NCBI RefSeq assembly: GCF_027887165.1 | Contig: NC_077227.1 | Span: 75,634,305-75,698,304 of the forward strand | Direction: 5' to 3' | Length of the DNA: 64,000 nucleotides | DNA from: Monodelphis domestica | Taxonomy: Eukaryota > Chordata > Mammalia > Didelphimorphia > Didelphidae | Shown here: piece by piece, positions 61,218-64,000 of the stretch | Layout: every line of letters starts with the position of its first letter | Position numbering within the stretch: the stretch's first letter is position 1 | Program-made: the position numbers and the translations under genes | The notes under the pieces: model-generated | The model's database searches: none | What the model saw: only the letters and a program-made list of their open reading frames with translations | What the model was told of the DNA's origin: nothing

Positions 61218-64000
61218 GATGTTTAATACTGGCTCAATTAGAGAATCCTGAAAGTTTGGAAGAACAGAAGCCAGTATGTGTATTTTAGTAAAACATTGCC
61301 AACAATCTACAATTTTCACTCAGATGTGAGCAAAGCAATAAAATATAGAGCAACGGCAAAAGTGTTGAGGTCTTCATGAAAGCTGGCTAATGTACACCAG
61401 GATATACTATGCAAATGAGGCTATTGGAATCACCTCCAGGAATAAAAGCATATCTATTTTGATTTTATTCTACTGGATGTAATGATTACTGCTAGAAGTA
61501 TCTAAGGAACTAATACCTAAAAAGCAGCAAAACTCTTCTTCCCCCAGCCCTCACCTCAATTTCTCAGACTTTTTGGTCCATGGACTAAAGACCTAAGAAA
61601 TTAGATCATTGATTTTAGTGACATCAGTGAGGGTTATCATAAGTAAATGATTGTAGTCCCCAAACTAAGCCCCTTGGGAAGCTAGCCCATTAGGGAGGCC
61701 CTGAGCCGATAATCGCTCTGTGTCTCAGGCCAAGTCACTTAACTCTCTGACTGCTTTAGACAGTTCAGAGAAGATGCTGCCTGGCACCAACTGAACGGAG
61801 TTTCTTCACCCAAGGATTGATTCCCTCCACCAAAGAAATCAGCAGCCTTGTAGCATTTATTGGGCCACACCTGGAGAAACATTTCCCAAGGGCCCTGAAA
61901 GTGATTTAGAGTAAAGACAGGGTTGGGAGTAAGTTAAAACACTTCAAGAAGACACGTGAGAAGCAAAAAATCCTTTTGTTTCAAAAGTGGAGATAGAAGG
62001 ACATTTGTGAGAAGTGATCTTACACTATAGCAAATTATTGAGTATTCATGTTTTTCCTGCTTTACTAAGGAATGAATATATAGACAAAGGCTGAAGAGCA
62101 AATGGATATATTGTATTTAATTATTCAAAATATAAAAACTTTGTTATCCTGAGATATGCAAATGCCATTACAATTTTTTTAAACAATAAAATGTGTTGTA
62201 ATGGGATTTGGCCTGAATCAATAATGGTAAAGATCATATTAAAATTAGTTAAGTGAAAAAACTTGAATTTGATAAAGCTATTTCTTTTCATGGGGAGAAA
62301 AATTCCAATTATAGGTATCCAAGTGGAAGAAAAATGCAAAAAGACTGAAAGATGGAGGGGCAGAATTGGGGAGAGAAGATACTGAAAGCTAAGCTAACCT
62401 GTATAAACAACAGAAATGATCAAGTCCTGAGAAAGCAAACAAGCATAGCTATGTTGTCAAGGAAGTGATGGTCTTTGGGCGACTCTAAAAAGGTCATTTG
62501 GAACCTGATAAAGGGACAACAGAAAAGGCAAAGGAATGAAGTGCTAGATAAAATGCCAATAGCAACTATTAAAAGTGTTTTGGGTAGTTTTGAGAGAGAA
62601 CAGTTAGATTTTTTTCCATCTGTATTTCACACAATTTAAGAGTAATAACTTACTTGAGAATGAGAATACAATTGGTCCCAGACCTTGTAATTAAAAAACA
62701 CATACTCAAAAAATCCAAAAATCATTTCCAATAAATCAATAATATGAAGGATAATTTACACAAAAAACATGATAAAATGTATTTAGCCTAAGCAATGATC
62801 ACAGTGAAGCATATTAGCTATACACACATAAATGCTTTCCTGTATTTAATGTTTTCCCCCTTTCCATACCCTTCACCCCCAAATACCTTATGTATTGAAT
62901 GTGATTTATTGGCAGTTGATTAGACAGCATTCTAAACACTTGGAGGCCAAGGCAGGAAAGAAAAATGCAACTGGATTGGTGCCAATTCACTGCCCCACCC
63001 TGACCTCTAACATATTTCTGTGTTTTTAAATCTCAACCAAATATGTTTTTACTATAAAATATAAAGCAAAGAAATGGTGGAAAAAAGACTCAAATTGAGA
63101 CAGAGTATTAATATAAGCCTAATGTAGTGTAGGAAATATTTCCAAAGAAAGCTAAAGAATCCCTGTATTAGGTTCATTTAACATTTCCCTGAAAGAAACA
63201 TGGAGATCTTTGCCTTCTCTATTAACTAAAACATCAATTTGAGGCATGTCTGGAACCCTTTTGCCTCCAGTTCTCTCCAAGCAAGCAGGTATATTTCCAC
63301 CATTGTACCCACTGAAATTGCTGTTTAATTTAGGGATCTTTTTTTTTACTCATGCTAAGTGAAAGGGAAACCAAGAAAAAAATTGTGGGAAGGGAAAGTC
63401 AGAATGGCTTATGGGGGAAGATCAAAAGTAAAGAGGTGATTTCGTAAGAAAAACTGAGGGGAATAAATTGTCAAAGGTTGCAAGAACAGGCAAACCAAAG
63501 GTGCCTAAGGAGAACTGATTAAAAACTGTCATTCCATGACATCCTATAAAAGCCTGCCCTTTTGGCTCTAACAGTCTAGTCTAATTATTGCTGCCCTTTT
63601 CTTATCCTTATTCATGAAATGTTGGTAGAGCTGTTGGAGTGGGGAGGAGGTCTTTTAGAGAATGATCAAAACTGGCCAGATCAGACCTTCCTGCCTCCAA
63701 TTCTGCTACCTCCAGAAAATCCTGAAGGCAAAAACTAGAACTGTTTAAAAAATGACTTTTACTGCTTCCCTCCCCCCCCCCCCCAAATCCTGACACTTCC
63801 CTACCCTTCTACACAAACACATCCCTTCTGACCCTATACATCTATGTAGGCAGTGAATGAAGTGGCAACTGAGAATCCAGGTACAAAGGCTCAGATTCAA
63901 TGGGTTTGGGGGGGACAGGAACCTTAACTTAAAAACAAAACCAAACCTGAGGGCCCTGCGTTATCACAGCTTCTAGAGTCCCACAAGCATATTTAAGGCT
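61218..64000. other. Right-end intergenic stretch
   Basis: AT-rich with no coding frame or repeat I can assign. It contains a run of C at about 63772-63784 and short A tracts. It could include part of a distant 3' UTR of a converging gene, but nothing in the sequence shows it. Confidence 0.4.

Noticed and set aside
60000-64000. ENTPD7 3' exons expected from human gene order
   Set aside because: No frame on the minus strand resembles an ENTPD C-terminus; the gene, if present, lies beyond the window.

Overview
This is mammalian nuclear DNA, and the repeats point to a marsupial. They include many copies of a tRNA-headed, A-tailed SINE with a distinctive 3' hairpin, MAR1-type CORE-SINEs with RTE-derived tails, a long L1 of the kind found in opossum, RTE fragments, and old CR1-clade LINEs (L2 and L3). 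I cannot fix the species from sequence alone. Everything was read by eye; no alignment or database search was run.

There are two genes, arranged head to head. CUTC lies on the minus strand (coding span 38777 down to 16673, nine exons, 269 residues). COX15 lies on the plus strand (39130 to 57738, nine exons, 411 residues). For both, every exon could be placed with GT/AG boundaries and an unbroken frame, and both proteins match my recollection of the human ones almost throughout. Their start codons are about 350 bases apart inside one CpG-rich stretch, so they very probably share a bidirectional promoter. COX15 makes heme A in the inner mitochondrial membrane for cytochrome c oxidase. CUTC is a TIM-barrel protein linked to copper handling, whose exact role in animals is unsettled. 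In human, ENTPD7 follows COX15 and ABCC2 lies beyond CUTC; I saw no exon of either here.

Layout. 1-16.3 kb is intergenic and made largely of repeats: an RTE piece, L1 pieces, a nearly complete L1 (4.1-11.9 kb, minus) holding a solo LTR, L3 and L2 pieces, another LTR, and an L2 body. 16.3-38.8 kb is CUTC with SINE- and LINE-filled introns. 38.7-39.3 kb is the shared promoter. 39.1-59.8 kb is COX15; its 9.3-kb intron 5 holds an L3 LINE split by an LTR and a SINE, L1 pieces, a second related LTR and an L2 tail. 59.8-64 kb is gene-poor.

I found no undescribed system. The points most worth a look are a non-conservative change at a family-conserved Asp in CUTC, a CpG-dense patch over the last CUTC exons, three related solo LTRs with 4-bp target duplications, and the perfect hairpin in the SINE tail.
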